Assembly: GCA_003280605.1 (NCBI GenBank)
Contig: QCEM01000024.1
Span: 1 to 36,762 of the forward strand
Direction of reading: 5' to 3'
DNA length: 36,762 nt
Source: SAR116 cluster bacterium AG-355-O21
GTDB lineage: Bacteria; Pseudomonadota; Alphaproteobacteria; Thalassobaculales; Thalassobaculaceae
The position numbers were made by a program, and so were the translations under genes. A model generated the notes under the pieces. The model worked only from the letters and a program-made list of their open reading frames with translations. It had not been told where the DNA came from and ran no database searches. Below are positions 16,724 to 25,789 of the stretch, piece by piece; position 1 is the first letter of the stretch; the number at the start of each line of letters is the position of its first letter.

Positions 16724-17986
16724 ATGAACCGGCTATTGCCGGTGATGATCTTGGCCGGACTGTTTTTGATGGTGGTGCAAATTTACCGCCAAAGCGGCGC
16801 GGTGTTAGCGATTCATTTCCAAGAGGTCATGAGTCTCAGCGCCACTCAAATTGGTCTTGTCTCCGGGGCGATGTATCTGGGGGCGACTTTGGTGCAGGTG
16901 CCGACAGGGATTTTATTTGACCGATTTGGTGCGCGGATCACGCTTTCGGCGATGGGCTTGCTGGCGATTGGCGGCCTGCTTTGGTTCGCGACCGCTGACC
17001 AGGTGCTTGGCCTGGCCGCCAGCCGGATGCTAATTGGGATTGGCCATGGTGGCGTGATCACCGGGATTTATATGTTGGCGATTGCCTGGACCTCGCCCGA
17101 ACGGATGGCCTCAACCTCTGCTTTGGTGATTGGCTTGGCCGGCGGCATCGGTGGTGTGCTGGCGACAACACCGCTGGCCGTGATGCTCGATCGCTTCGGG
17201 TTTCTGACGACTTTTTTGTTATTGGCGGCCGTCACCGCCACGGCGACGGTGGCAATTTGGGTTTTGGTGCGCGATCATCCGAGTGTGCCGCACCAACCGG
17301 CGTCGCCGCCGGTGCCGCGGCAGTCGGAAAGTTTGCAGCAGAGTTTGCGCGGCGTCTGGCAGATCGTTTGTAACCGTGATTTGCAAAAGGTGATTGTCAT
17401 GGGGTCGTGCTTTTCGGCACCGTTCATGACCCTTGGTGGGCTGTGGGCCGGACCATATATGACCGAAGTTTTCGCGCTACAACGCGCCGACGCAAGCTAT
17501 GTCCTGCTGGCGATGATGATTGCCTTCAATCTTGGTACCGTTGCCTATGGGCCGCTCGATCGTTGGTTTAACACGCGCAAATATGTGGTCTTGGGCGGGG
17601 TTGTGGTGATGGCGGCACTGTTGATCATCCTGGCCTTTTTGGCCGACAGCGACTCGGCCATTGCGATTGTGCTGTTGGTCAGCTTTGCGTTTTTCACGCC
17701 AATGTATCCGGTGTTGATGGCGCATTGTCGCGGTTTTGTGCCGGTGCAGCAGGCCGGGCGGGCGATCACCACCGTCACCTTAATTGGCCTTGGTGGGGTT
17801 TTCGGGATGCAATTAGGCACCGGTATGGTCATGGACGCGCTGCGTGACGGCGCAGGCTGGTCGGCCGCCGATGCCTATCGCATGGTGTTTTTAATCTTGG
17901 CCATCGCCTTATTATTGGCGGCCAGCGTCTATGCCCGGGTGCGTGATATCAAACCACGACCGGTCGCCGCTGCGCCTGTAGCCTAA
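16724..17986 (+). CDS. Major facilitator superfamily (MFS) transporter
   Basis: Inner-membrane transporter of 420 residues with about twelve hydrophobic segments. The MFS motif A is GILFDRFGARITL between segments 2 and 3 (residues about 63-75), and SRMLIGIGHGG resembles motif B. The central loop (DHPSVPHQPASPPVP) is Pro-rich and cytoplasmic. It begins 42 bases after the PhyH-like gene and lacks a strong ribosome site, so the start is tentative. It may move the substrate or product of the MaoC/PhyH pair; substrate unknown. The last four bases overlap the convergent dsbA-like gene. Confidence 0.88.
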   Translation: MNRLLPVMILAGLFLMVVQIYRQSGAVLAIHFQEVMSLSATQIGLVSGAMYLGATLVQVPTGILFDRFGARITLSAMGLLAIGGLLWFATADQVLGLAASRMLIGIGHGGVITGIYMLAIAWTSPERMASTSALVIGLAGGIGGVLATTPLAVMLDRFGFLTTFLLLAAVTATATVAIWVLVRDHPSVPHQPASPPVPRQSESLQQSLRGVWQIVCNRDLQKVIVMGSCFSAPFMTLGGLWAGPYMTEVFALQRADASYVLLAMMIAFNLGTVAYGPLDRWFNTRKYVVLGGVVVMAALLIILAFLADSDSAIAIVLLVSFAFFTPMYPVLMAHCRGFVPVQQAGRAITTVTLIGLGGVFGMQLGTGMVMDALRDGAGWSAADAYRMVFLILAIALLLAASVYARVRDIKPRPVAAAPVA

Positions 17987-18747
17987 TTATTTTCACGGGC
18001 TTTGGCCACCAAGCGGCGCAGGCCATCGGCGTCAACCGCGCCCGGGACCAATTCATCACCAATAATAAATGCCGGTGTGCCGCGCACATTAAGGGTATTG
18101 GCCAAGCGCTGATTGGCGGCAATCATGGCGGCGATGGCGGGGGCTTTCATTTCCGCCTTTAAGCGCTCGACATCAAGGCCAATCGATGCCGCTATTTGTA
18201 ACACGATTTCCGCCGACAACCGGCCGCGATGGGCCAATAAGGCGAAATGCAACTTGTCATACGCAGCTTGCCCCCGGGCCGCCAGCGCCGCTTTTGCAGC
18301 GAACGCACTGGCCGGTCCCAAAATCGGTAACTCTTTGAGGACCAGCTTAATTTGCCGGTCGGCGGTCATGACCTCGACCAGCGGGGCGACGACGCGTTTG
18401 CAATAGCCGCATTGGTAGTCAAAAAATTCCACGACGGTCACATCGCCCGCCGCATTGCCCATCACTGGGTCTTGCGGGTTGTTAAAAATCTCTGCCTGCA
18501 TTGCGGTCAGGTTACGGCGTGCTTCGTCGCGGACGCGGGCCTCTTCCTGTGCTTCATAGGCTGTTAACGCCTCAACAATGACTTCCGGATTGGCCAGCAA
18601 GTATTCGCGCACCAGTTGGCGGATTGCATCCTGCCGTTTCGCTGGGATTTCATCGCCATTGGCCGGCACTGCTAACACCAGGAGCGTGCTGATTATAAAA
18701 CACCATCGCGCTAGGACCTTGGCGATGAAAAGCAATGGAAAGTTCAT
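17983..18747 (-). CDS. DsbA-family thiol-disulfide oxidoreductase (exported)
   Basis: 254 residues: a hydrophobic export signal (about residues 14-30, ending VPANGDE), a helical N-terminal segment with charged residues (about 33-90), then a DsbA-like thioredoxin fold. The active site is C113-G-Y-C116 and the cis-Pro loop is RGTPAF. The extended N-terminal helix recalls the Com1/ScsC-like DsbA group, some of which trimerise to become isomerases; this is only a resemblance. It ends overlapping the MFS stop by four bases (convergent). It should act in the periplasm. Confidence 0.88.
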   Translation of the reverse strand: MNFPLLFIAKVLARWCFIISTLLVLAVPANGDEIPAKRQDAIRQLVREYLLANPEVIVEALTAYEAQEEARVRDEARRNLTAMQAEIFNNPQDPVMGNAAGDVTVVEFFDYQCGYCKRVVAPLVEVMTADRQIKLVLKELPILGPASAFAAKAALAARGQAAYDKLHFALLAHRGRLSAEIVLQIAASIGLDVERLKAEMKAPAIAAMIAANQRLANTLNVRGTPAFIIGDELVPGAVDADGLRRLVAKARENN

Positions 18748-18839
18748 GGTTTGCGCCTTAACTCAAATGCTATGATCGCCAAAGGTGGCGGTATGACTGC
18801 CGCGCCGCAAGCAGGATGCTGTTCGCACGTCATCTCAGG

Positions 18840-20243
18840 TTAGCGTTTTTTCAATCGCTGCGCCACCTGTGCGGCAATATCATTGGCCCGCAACCAGGCA
18901 GGTGAGCCGGTTTTCAACTGCCTCACGGCGCGCTGCGCAAACCGCTGAGCATCGGCAAGCTGGTAGCGGCGGATGGCGGCCTCCGCTAAGGCCAGGGCAG
19001 CAAGTGCGTCATCGCCGGTGCGGCCGCGGGCGATGGCCAATTGCCGCCAATACAGCGGGTCGTCGCCTAAGAACCGGGCGAGCGGCGTTAACGTGGTTAC
19101 CGCAGCATGGTCGCCGGCGGTTTGATTACCGCTCAAAAGGGCCCGTCCGAGATCAAGTTCCAAGGCCGCAACCGTCGCCGCCGGCAAGCCTGCGGTGCGG
19201 GCCAGCCCAACGGCCTGCCGATAGGCCTGTTCAGCGGCGACCGGTTGACCTGATTCAAGATAGATCTGGCCTTTGAGTTCGACAAAAAATACATCGTTCG
19301 GAAAATCGCCTAACAAAATATCTAGGCGTTTGAGCGCCAGGCCGGTGTCGCCATCACGGTGCGCTGCAATCGCCCGTGCATAGCGGGCAGGAAGACTTTT
19401 ATCATGCTCAGGGTAGTGCTGATATACCCAGGTTGGCGCACGTAAAAATCCATTTAATTTTGCGATCATTCGATCATAGGCAGCGGTGATATCGGCGGCG
19501 GTTGCAATTTCTGCGCTGGCGTCGGCGGCCCGGCGGACAGTGACCATTCGCTCGCGGCTGAGCGGATGGGTCAAGGCATAGGCATCGCGGAACCGCTCAC
19601 TTAACGCTGACTGGTTGTCGAGAATGCCAAGAAACTGCTCCAGTCCACGGGCCGATTGGCCGGTCGCCGCCAGTAAATTTATGGCCGCCTGATCCGCCGC
19701 CGATTCTTGGCCGCGACTATAGGCTAAAAAAGCTTGCCGCGCGGAGGCACCGCCGCCGCTGGCGATGGCCGCACCGGCATCACCGCGGCCGGTGGCAATG
19801 GTGGTGGCAATGCCTAAGATCATGGCGATTGTGGCCATTTTTGAGGCTGCTTGCGCGGCCGAGCGTGTGCGGGCCAAATGGCCGCCGCGGATATGGCCGA
19901 TTTCATGGGCCAAAACGCCAATTAATTGATTGGCATGGGTGGTGCGCTGCAATAATCCGGTATTGATGAAAATATTGGCGCCACCGGCAACAAACGCATT
20001 CACCGCCGGATCGGCAATAATGATGATATCGACAACCTCTGGGCGCAGCCCGGCCGCCTTCAACAGTGGCGTTGCAAAGGAACGGATGGTAGTTTCAAGC
20101 TCTGCGTCACGAATGAGGTGCCTGTTGGCTGCCCAGCTGGGATGCATAATGCCGTGGACAAGCGTCAGCAGGGCGATTAAAGCAACAGCGCAGATTCGGC
20201 TGGAAGCTGAACCACAGCACGTGAATTTTTGTGACAAGGCCAT
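18840..20243 (-). CDS. M48-family metalloprotease with TPR-like C-terminal domain (BepA-like)
   Basis: Exported zinc protease of 467 residues. An export signal spans about residues 17-39 (ALIALLTLVHG ... SWAAN). The zinc site is H113-E114-x-x-H117 in LAHEIGHIRGGH and the third ligand is Glu180 in GQESAADQ. From about residue 290 the protein is Ala-rich and helical with TPR-like units (LALKRLDILLGDFPND, EQAYRQAVGLARTAG). This architecture is that of BepA/YfgC, a periplasmic protease and chaperone for outer-membrane protein assembly. Its ATG shares CATG with the opposite gene's ATG. It is transcribed in the same direction as the DsbA-like gene 92 bases downstream. Confidence 0.88.
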   Translation of the reverse strand: MALSQKFTCCGSASSRICAVALIALLTLVHGIMHPSWAANRHLIRDAELETTIRSFATPLLKAAGLRPEVVDIIIIADPAVNAFVAGGANIFINTGLLQRTTHANQLIGVLAHEIGHIRGGHLARTRSAAQAASKMATIAMILGIATTIATGRGDAGAAIASGGGASARQAFLAYSRGQESAADQAAINLLAATGQSARGLEQFLGILDNQSALSERFRDAYALTHPLSRERMVTVRRAADASAEIATAADITAAYDRMIAKLNGFLRAPTWVYQHYPEHDKSLPARYARAIAAHRDGDTGLALKRLDILLGDFPNDVFFVELKGQIYLESGQPVAAEQAYRQAVGLARTAGLPAATVAALELDLGRALLSGNQTAGDHAAVTTLTPLARFLGDDPLYWRQLAIARGRTGDDALAALALAEAAIRRYQLADAQRFAQRAVRQLKTGSPAWLRANDIAAQVAQRLKKR

Positions 20244-21786
20244 GGCTTACTTTCGCTCTTTCATTCGCACCCGGCAAGGTGCCGTCGACACAGGTTTAAA
20301 ATTGACCAAAGATTATGTTTTTAAAAAGGCAGGTTGGCGTCCGCTCCGGCAAGTGCTGACGGCGGCGGGCCTGGCTGTCACCCTGGCAGGCTGCGCCAAT
20401 GACGGCAGCATCGAGCTGGGCAGTGACTTTTTTGGGGCAATCGCTGCCGATGAGCCGCGGGCGGCGTTGATCGGCCGTGAGGTTTTGGCCACCGGTGGCA
20501 GTGCAACCGATGCTGCTGTGGCAACATTTTTTTCCCTGGCGGTAACTTTGCCGTCGTCGGCAGGTCTGTGGTCGGCAGGTAGCTGTGTTGTTTTTGACCC
20601 TGCCAGCAAACGCTTTGAGCGGCTTGATTTTCAAGCCCAGGCGGGGGCCGCCAATCGCGCAAGTGGCAGGACCGTTTTAACCCTTCCCAAAGCGCCGGCG
20701 GCGATGAACGCATTGCACGCGCGCTACGGCCGGTTGCCAATTCAAAAACTGCTGGCCAAAAGCGAACAGCTGGCACGCTGGGGAAAACGTGTGTCGCGGC
20801 AATTGGCGCGTGACCTAAGCGGGCATCAAAACACGCTTGGGCCAACCGCACGCCGCTTGCTGTTGCCGAAGGGTCAACACTTGCCGTTAAGCGCCCTGCT
20901 GCAACAGCCGGCCTTGGCAAATACCCTCGGGCAATTACGCGATCGCGGCATTGACGATCTTTATCAGGGTGCGTTAGCGGCCGAGCTGGTCGCCGCGGCA
21001 CAGCGTGCAGGATTGCGTCTTGATGGCGATCTGTTGCGGCAAGCAGCACCGCAATGGGTGACAGTGACAGGCCTCGCGCATGCTTATCAAGCCTGGACCG
21101 TTGTCGCCCCCAATGCCGCCGTCGATCAGCGGTTGAACACAGTCTTGGCCCGACTATTGAGCGATCAGGGCTGGCACGGGCGCGGCGATGACGGGCGGTT
21201 GAAGGCGTTGCACGCGGCCCATCTTGACGCCGGTATCGGTGCCGGCGTGACCGCTGCCGGCGGTCAGGATCGGGCCGGCTCAACAGCGTTTTGGGCGCTT
21301 GATGCGGACGGTCAAGCCGTTGGCTGCGCCATTTCACTTGGTGCGGCGTTCGGCAGCGGTGAACTGTTGGCTGATACCGGCCTGTTCACAATGTTGATCG
21401 AGGCTGCCGACGGCGAAACCGCAGATGCCGCGGTTTTGATGGTCGGTAATACCCTTAACTGGCAAACACATATGATTGCAGCGGCCAGTGGCGGGCCTGC
21501 CGCCGGCGACGCTTTGCTGGCTGTTTCTGTTGATCATTTTGACGGTGAGGTGCCGCTGCCGGCGGCCATTTCCCGGCCTCGACAAGCTGTGATCAGTGCC
21601 CGGCAGGTGGCCCGAGAAACAGCCATTGAAACAACCGATTTGCCTGAAAATTTGGCAGCAGATAAATGGTCACGGCTGGCGCGGGTGCGGGTGATGCACT
21701 GTTTTGACGGTATTCCCCGGGTGCAGCCTGAGTGCGTTGTCGGTGATGATCGCCGCGGTGCCGGTCTTGCGACTTTTGACCAATAA
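20242..21786 (+). CDS. Gamma-glutamyltranspeptidase-like lipoprotein, probably degenerate
   Basis: 514 residues with the gamma-glutamyltranspeptidase (GGT) layout: GGSATDAAVATFFSLAV (about 85-101) matches GGT's N-terminal helix and FGSGELLADTGLF (370-382) its small-subunit core. A lipobox LAGC (C51) predicts an outer-membrane or membrane lipoprotein. Key residues differ: the motif that is TTHYS in E. coli GGT reads STAFW (S347-T348), so Ser stands at the nucleophile position, and the substrate-binding Arg of FRE is Gln131 (DFQAQAG). The NQMDDF loop is missing. Autoprocessing and glutathione activity are therefore doubtful. TTG at 20302 is an alternative start giving a more normal 31-residue signal. 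Confidence 0.72.
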   Translation: MAYFRSFIRTRQGAVDTGLKLTKDYVFKKAGWRPLRQVLTAAGLAVTLAGCANDGSIELGSDFFGAIAADEPRAALIGREVLATGGSATDAAVATFFSLAVTLPSSAGLWSAGSCVVFDPASKRFERLDFQAQAGAANRASGRTVLTLPKAPAAMNALHARYGRLPIQKLLAKSEQLARWGKRVSRQLARDLSGHQNTLGPTARRLLLPKGQHLPLSALLQQPALANTLGQLRDRGIDDLYQGALAAELVAAAQRAGLRLDGDLLRQAAPQWVTVTGLAHAYQAWTVVAPNAAVDQRLNTVLARLLSDQGWHGRGDDGRLKALHAAHLDAGIGAGVTAAGGQDRAGSTAFWALDADGQAVGCAISLGAAFGSGELLADTGLFTMLIEAADGETADAAVLMVGNTLNWQTHMIAAASGGPAAGDALLAVSVDHFDGEVPLPAAISRPRQAVISARQVARETAIETTDLPENLAADKWSRLARVRVMHCFDGIPRVQPECVVGDDRRGAGLATFDQ

Positions 21787-21807
21787 CGGGTTAATGTGAT
21801 TTTTGGC

Positions 21808-21822
21808 GCCGCCAACGGCGGC
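21808..21822. repeat. Hairpin GCCGCC-AAC-GGCGGC before the aminotransferase start
   Basis: A perfect 6-base stem with a three-base loop lies just upstream of GGGA and the aminotransferase ATG. It could influence translation start or mark the end of the upstream transcript; there is no T-run. Confidence 0.3.
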
Positions 21823-21836
21823 TGGGATTGATACCG

Positions 21837-23000
21837 ATGACGTTGAAAATAGCCCGGCGAGGCCAAGTCCCGCCTTTTATCGTGATGGATGTGATGCAAG
21901 CCGCCGCGGCCCGTGAACAGGCCGGCGAGGCGGTGCTGCATTTGGAGGTGGGACAGCCCTCAACCGGCGCGCCAACGGCGGTTTTAGCCGCCGCCAAGGC
22001 GGCCTTGGATGCGGATAAGATGGGCTATACTTTGGCCTTAGGGGTGCCTGAATTGCGCTCTGCGATTGCCGATCATTACCACGATTGGTATCAGCTCTCG
22101 CCCGGTGCCGAACGGATCGCCGTGACCACCGGATCATCTTCGGGCTTCACCTTAGCCTTTCTGGCGGCGTTTGAGGCCGGCGATCGGGTTGCCTTGGCCT
22201 CGCCCGGATATCCTGCCTATCGCAATATTCTGACCGCCCTCGGGATCGAGGTTGTTGATCTGTTAACTGGCCCGGAGGACCGGTTTCAACCGACCCCGGC
22301 GTTATTGGCGGCTTTGCCGCAGCCCATTGACGGCTTGATTATCGCCAGTCCGGCGAACCCTACCGGGACCATGATCGCCGCCGCCGAAATGGCTGCTTTG
22401 GTGGGCTATTGTGAGCAACAGGGCATCCGCTTGATTTCCGACGAAATCTATCATGGCATCAGCTTTGGTGCGCCGGCTGTCAGCGCCCTGGCGTTCAGCG
22501 ACAACGTCATCGTCATTAACAGTTTTTCGAAATATTTTTCAATGACAGGCTGGCGTTTGGGTTGGATGGTTTTGCCGGCCGATCTGGTTCGGCCGGTGGA
22601 ATGTTTGGCGCAAAACCTGTTCATTTCAGCGCCGACACTCTCGCAATTGGCGGCGGTGGCGGCATTTGGCGCGGCCGAGGAGCTTGACCAAAATGTTGTG
22701 CGATATGCCCGCAATCGAGCGATTTTATTGAATGATCTGCCGGCCGCCGGGCTGACCGATCTGGCCCCTGCAGATGGCGCTTTTTATATCTATGCAGATG
22801 TCTCTGCATATACCGATGACAGCGCCGCTTTCTGCCGGCAGATGTTGCGGCAGATCGGCATTGCCTGCACCCCGGGGACTGATTTTGACCCCCGTCGCGG
22901 CCACCAAACCGTGCGGTTTTCGTTCGCCGGCGCCAGCGATGACATGGCCGAAGCGGCACGCCGTTTGAAGACCTGGCTTAAGAACCTGCCGCTGGCGTGA
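21837..23000 (+). CDS. Class I/II pyridoxal-phosphate aminotransferase
   Basis: Fold-type I aminotransferase of 387 residues. The PLP Lys is K232 in NSFSKYFSMTGWRLGW, with N174 (SPANPTG), D202 and Y205 (SDEIYHG) around the cofactor and Arg near the C-terminus (VRFSFAG). It resembles the aspartate/alanine/LL-DAP group of enzymes; donor and acceptor are not evident. ATG at 21837 is used because GGGA lies nine bases upstream; TTG at 21828 is in frame but has no ribosome site. Its last 23 bases overlap the convergent monooxygenase gene. It is 50 bases after the GGT-like gene. Confidence 0.92.
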   Translation: MTLKIARRGQVPPFIVMDVMQAAAAREQAGEAVLHLEVGQPSTGAPTAVLAAAKAALDADKMGYTLALGVPELRSAIADHYHDWYQLSPGAERIAVTTGSSSGFTLAFLAAFEAGDRVALASPGYPAYRNILTALGIEVVDLLTGPEDRFQPTPALLAALPQPIDGLIIASPANPTGTMIAAAEMAALVGYCEQQGIRLISDEIYHGISFGAPAVSALAFSDNVIVINSFSKYFSMTGWRLGWMVLPADLVRPVECLAQNLFISAPTLSQLAAVAAFGAAEELDQNVVRYARNRAILLNDLPAAGLTDLAPADGAFYIYADVSAYTDDSAAFCRQMLRQIGIACTPGTDFDPRRGHQTVRFSFAGASDDMAEAARRLKTWLKNLPLA

Positions 23001-24897
23001 GCTGATAGTCGGCCAGGTCAAGCTGCCGCGTCATCTGCCAATAATCAACCAAACGCCAGGGCATAACCGAGACAACCCGGCCTGCGGGGTTTCGGTAATA
23101 GGTCGACATCCCAGGGTGTGTCCAGATCAGCTGCTCATGTGCGCGGTCAACGCTGGCCACATAGCGATCATGGGCATCTTGGTTGACATCGATGGCGGCA
23201 ATGTTGGATTCCGACATGACCACCAGGGCAGATGCAATGTAGCGGGCCTGGCATTCAGCTTGAAAAATCGCGCTGCCGCCATGGCCCAAGCCGGTATTTG
23301 GCCCCTGCATACAGAATAAATTCGGAAACCCTGGAACGGTGATGCCGAGATAGGCGGTGGGATTATCATTGGCCCAGCGGTCGGCAAGGTTTTCACCGTT
23401 TAGCCCGCGAATATTCAACCGGGCGGCCATTAACGCCACTTTAAAGCCGGTCGCCAGAACAATGATGTCAGCGCCATGGTCGCGGCCATCGGCGGTTTTC
23501 AGACCTGTTGCGGTGATCGCCTCGATGGCGTCGGTTTGCAGGCTGACGTGGTCATGGCGGATGGCCTCATACCAGCCATTATCGAGCAGGATCCGTTTAC
23601 CATAGGGTGGGTAGCTTGGCAGGCATTTGGCGATCAGGTCGGGGCGGCCCTCGAGCTGCTGATAGATGTGCGCGGTCATTTGTTGGCGATGGCGATCATT
23701 GGCGCGGTTTAGCGACCGGTCGGGAAAGGCCCAATCGGGATCCTTGCGCAGACTGGGCAACAAACCATCACCATAACGCCACAGCATGGTTAAGCGGAAC
23801 CAGGGTGCATAAAAGGGCACTGATTGCAGCAGCCATTGGCTCAAAGGGCTGATTGGATCGTGGTAATGTGGGATCGGCCGGGCCCATTGGGCGCTGCGTT
23901 GAAAAATCTGCAATTCAGCCACTTGATCAACCACGGTGGGGACAATTTGCATGGCCGAGGCACCGGTCCCGACCACCGCCAGGCGCTTGCCGGAGAGCGA
24001 TAAGTCATCGGGCCACCGGCTGCTGTGAAAGATCGGCCCGTTGAAGCTATCTTGACCGGGGATCGCCGGCATCGACGGCAAACTGAGTTGGCCGATGGCA
24101 CTGACCAGGGCGCGGCCTTCAATGATTTCGTCCCCCGCTGGGCCGCTAACGGCGACTTGCCAGCAAAGACCTTCGGCCGACCACGTCGCCGCCGTTACCT
24201 GATGGCGAAATCGAATATGCGGCAACAGTCCGAAATCGGCGGCGCTGTCGGTAAGATAGGCGTGAATTTCCGGCTGTGGGGCGAAATAGCGGCTCCAATT
24301 ATTGCGCCGGCCAAAGGAGAATGAATAGGCGTGATTAGGGGTATCGACGCCGCAGCCAGGATAGGTATTTTCAAACCAGGTTCCGCCAACCTGGGGATTT
24401 TTTTCAAGGATGATAAAGGGGATCGCCAGTTTGACCAGGTTCGCCGCAAGGGCAATGCCGCTGGCCCCGGCACCGACGATGATCACAGGCCGGGTGTCGG
24501 TGGTTGACGCCTTGCTTGGGGCTGTTGACCAGCGCACATGGCGGTCCGTGAAAGCCATTTCTTCACGCATCATCGGCGCATATTCGGCGGCAATATTCTC
24601 GCCCAAGCACCAGCGCATCATTTCCAAGGTCAGGCTATCATCTGGGCTGCTTATGGCGGCTTGCCGGGCCGGGGTTGAAAGCAGCTCAATCGCCGCCGCT
24701 CGAATTTCAGCCTGCTCGGCGGCCGCGAAGCCGGCGTCATTGGCGGCGATCAGGTTGACGTCGCGTTTTGGCCGAAACGGCTCCGCTAACCAGCGACGAT
24801 CGCCGGACAGCTGAAAGACGACCATTAACAACACCCGTAAATCGGCCTCAGCAATTGCCGCCTGAAGCTGCTGCATTGGCAAAGAGCTGGCTGTCAT
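22978..24897 (-). CDS. Baeyer-Villiger flavin monooxygenase (HAPMO-like)
   Basis: FAD/NADPH monooxygenase of 639 residues. The FAD fold is VGAGASG (141-147) followed by GGTWFENTYPG, the Baeyer-Villiger fingerprint F-x-G-x3-H-x3-W is exact at 285-295 (FNGPIFHSSRW), and the NADPH fold is VGTGASA (309-315). About 130 N-terminal residues precede the FAD fold, as in 4-hydroxyacetophenone monooxygenase (HAPMO, 640 residues), which is much longer than cyclohexanone monooxygenase. Enzymes of this type insert oxygen into ketones to give esters or lactones. The ATG at 24895-24897 starts 10 bases after the fabI stop, so it is the fourth gene of the fab operon. Ketone substrate is unknown. Confidence 0.9.
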   Translation of the reverse strand: MTASSLPMQQLQAAIAEADLRVLLMVVFQLSGDRRWLAEPFRPKRDVNLIAANDAGFAAAEQAEIRAAAIELLSTPARQAAISSPDDSLTLEMMRWCLGENIAAEYAPMMREEMAFTDRHVRWSTAPSKASTTDTRPVIIVGAGASGIALAANLVKLAIPFIILEKNPQVGGTWFENTYPGCGVDTPNHAYSFSFGRRNNWSRYFAPQPEIHAYLTDSAADFGLLPHIRFRHQVTAATWSAEGLCWQVAVSGPAGDEIIEGRALVSAIGQLSLPSMPAIPGQDSFNGPIFHSSRWPDDLSLSGKRLAVVGTGASAMQIVPTVVDQVAELQIFQRSAQWARPIPHYHDPISPLSQWLLQSVPFYAPWFRLTMLWRYGDGLLPSLRKDPDWAFPDRSLNRANDRHRQQMTAHIYQQLEGRPDLIAKCLPSYPPYGKRILLDNGWYEAIRHDHVSLQTDAIEAITATGLKTADGRDHGADIIVLATGFKVALMAARLNIRGLNGENLADRWANDNPTAYLGITVPGFPNLFCMQGPNTGLGHGGSAIFQAECQARYIASALVVMSESNIAAIDVNQDAHDRYVASVDRAHEQLIWTHPGMSTYYRNPAGRVVSVMPWRLVDYWQMTRQLDLADYQLTPAAGS

Positions 24898-24907
24898 CGA
24901 GGGTAAC

Positions 24908-25732
24908 CTAGTCGTTTTCTGCCGGGCTTTCCTCGGCCGGCGGAATCGCCACGGCGTGAAAACCGCCGTCCACATACATTATTTCGCCGGTGACACCGCT
25001 GGAAAGATCACTGGCCAAATAAAGCCCGGCCCGGCCAACTTCTTCAAGGGCCAGATTGCGGCGCAAGGGTGCGCTGCGTTTGGTATACCGATAGACGTAG
25101 CGTGCGCCGCCAATGGCCGATCCTGCCAAGGTCCGCATTGGCCCGGCGGAAAGCGCATTCACACGAATGCCGTCGGCGCCATAATCAGCTGCCAAATAGC
25201 GGACGCTGGCTTCCAATGCAGCCTTCGCAACACCCATGACATTGTAATTCGGCAAGGTGCGCTCGGCACCAAGATAGCTGAGCGTGATCATGCTGCCGCC
25301 GGCGGTCATCAGCGGCGCGGCACGGCGGGCCACATTGGTGAACGAAAAGCACGAGATGTCCATGGTATTGCGAAAGTTCTCACGGCTGGTGTCGACATAG
25401 TGACCCTTCAGCTCGTTCTTGTCGGAATAGGCAATCGCGTGGACAATAAAATCAAGGCTCTGCCAACGCTCCTGCAGCGCTAAAAACACCTGATCAAGAT
25501 CGTCTTCGCTGGCCACATCACAGGGCAACGTGAAATCTGAGCCGACAGATGCCGCCAACGGGCCGACGCGCCTGGAAAAAGCTTCGGTTTGATAGGTGAA
25601 GGCAAGCTCCGCGCCAGCTGTCGCCAGTGCTTCGGCGATGCCCCAAGCAATGGATTTGTCGTTGGCGACGCCCATTATCAGGCCTTTTTTGCCGGCCATT
25701 AGGCCAGATGTACTCATATCATGTGCTGTCAT
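24908..25732 (-). CDS. fabI: Enoyl-[acyl-carrier-protein] reductase (NADH)
   Basis: Short-chain dehydrogenase-fold reductase of 274 residues that completes each fatty acid elongation cycle. The cofactor loop is GVANDKSIAWGIA, and the catalytic Tyr and Lys are in the Y-x6-K motif YNVMGVAK; ITLSYLGAER and SAGPMRTLA are FabI-specific. Start: ATG at 25730-25732; a GTG one codon upstream and an ATG five codons downstream are possible. The ribosome site is weak in all cases. It sits 57 bases downstream of fabB in the fabA-fabB-fabI operon. Confidence 0.94.
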   Translation of the reverse strand: MTAHDMSTSGLMAGKKGLIMGVANDKSIAWGIAEALATAGAELAFTYQTEAFSRRVGPLAASVGSDFTLPCDVASEDDLDQVFLALQERWQSLDFIVHAIAYSDKNELKGHYVDTSRENFRNTMDISCFSFTNVARRAAPLMTAGGSMITLSYLGAERTLPNYNVMGVAKAALEASVRYLAADYGADGIRVNALSAGPMRTLAGSAIGGARYVYRYTKRSAPLRRNLALEEVGRAGLYLASDLSSGVTGEIMYVDGGFHAVAIPPAEESPAEND

Positions 25733-25789
25733 CACTCAAATTTCTCTACAGGCAGAAAGAGCACGGATGTGGTGTGCCGTTTATCGTTG

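Noticed and set aside
19930-20241. Longer GGT-like protein starting inside the M48 gene
   Set aside because: The first 104 residues are the antisense of the M48 coding sequence and would bury the lipoprotein signal.
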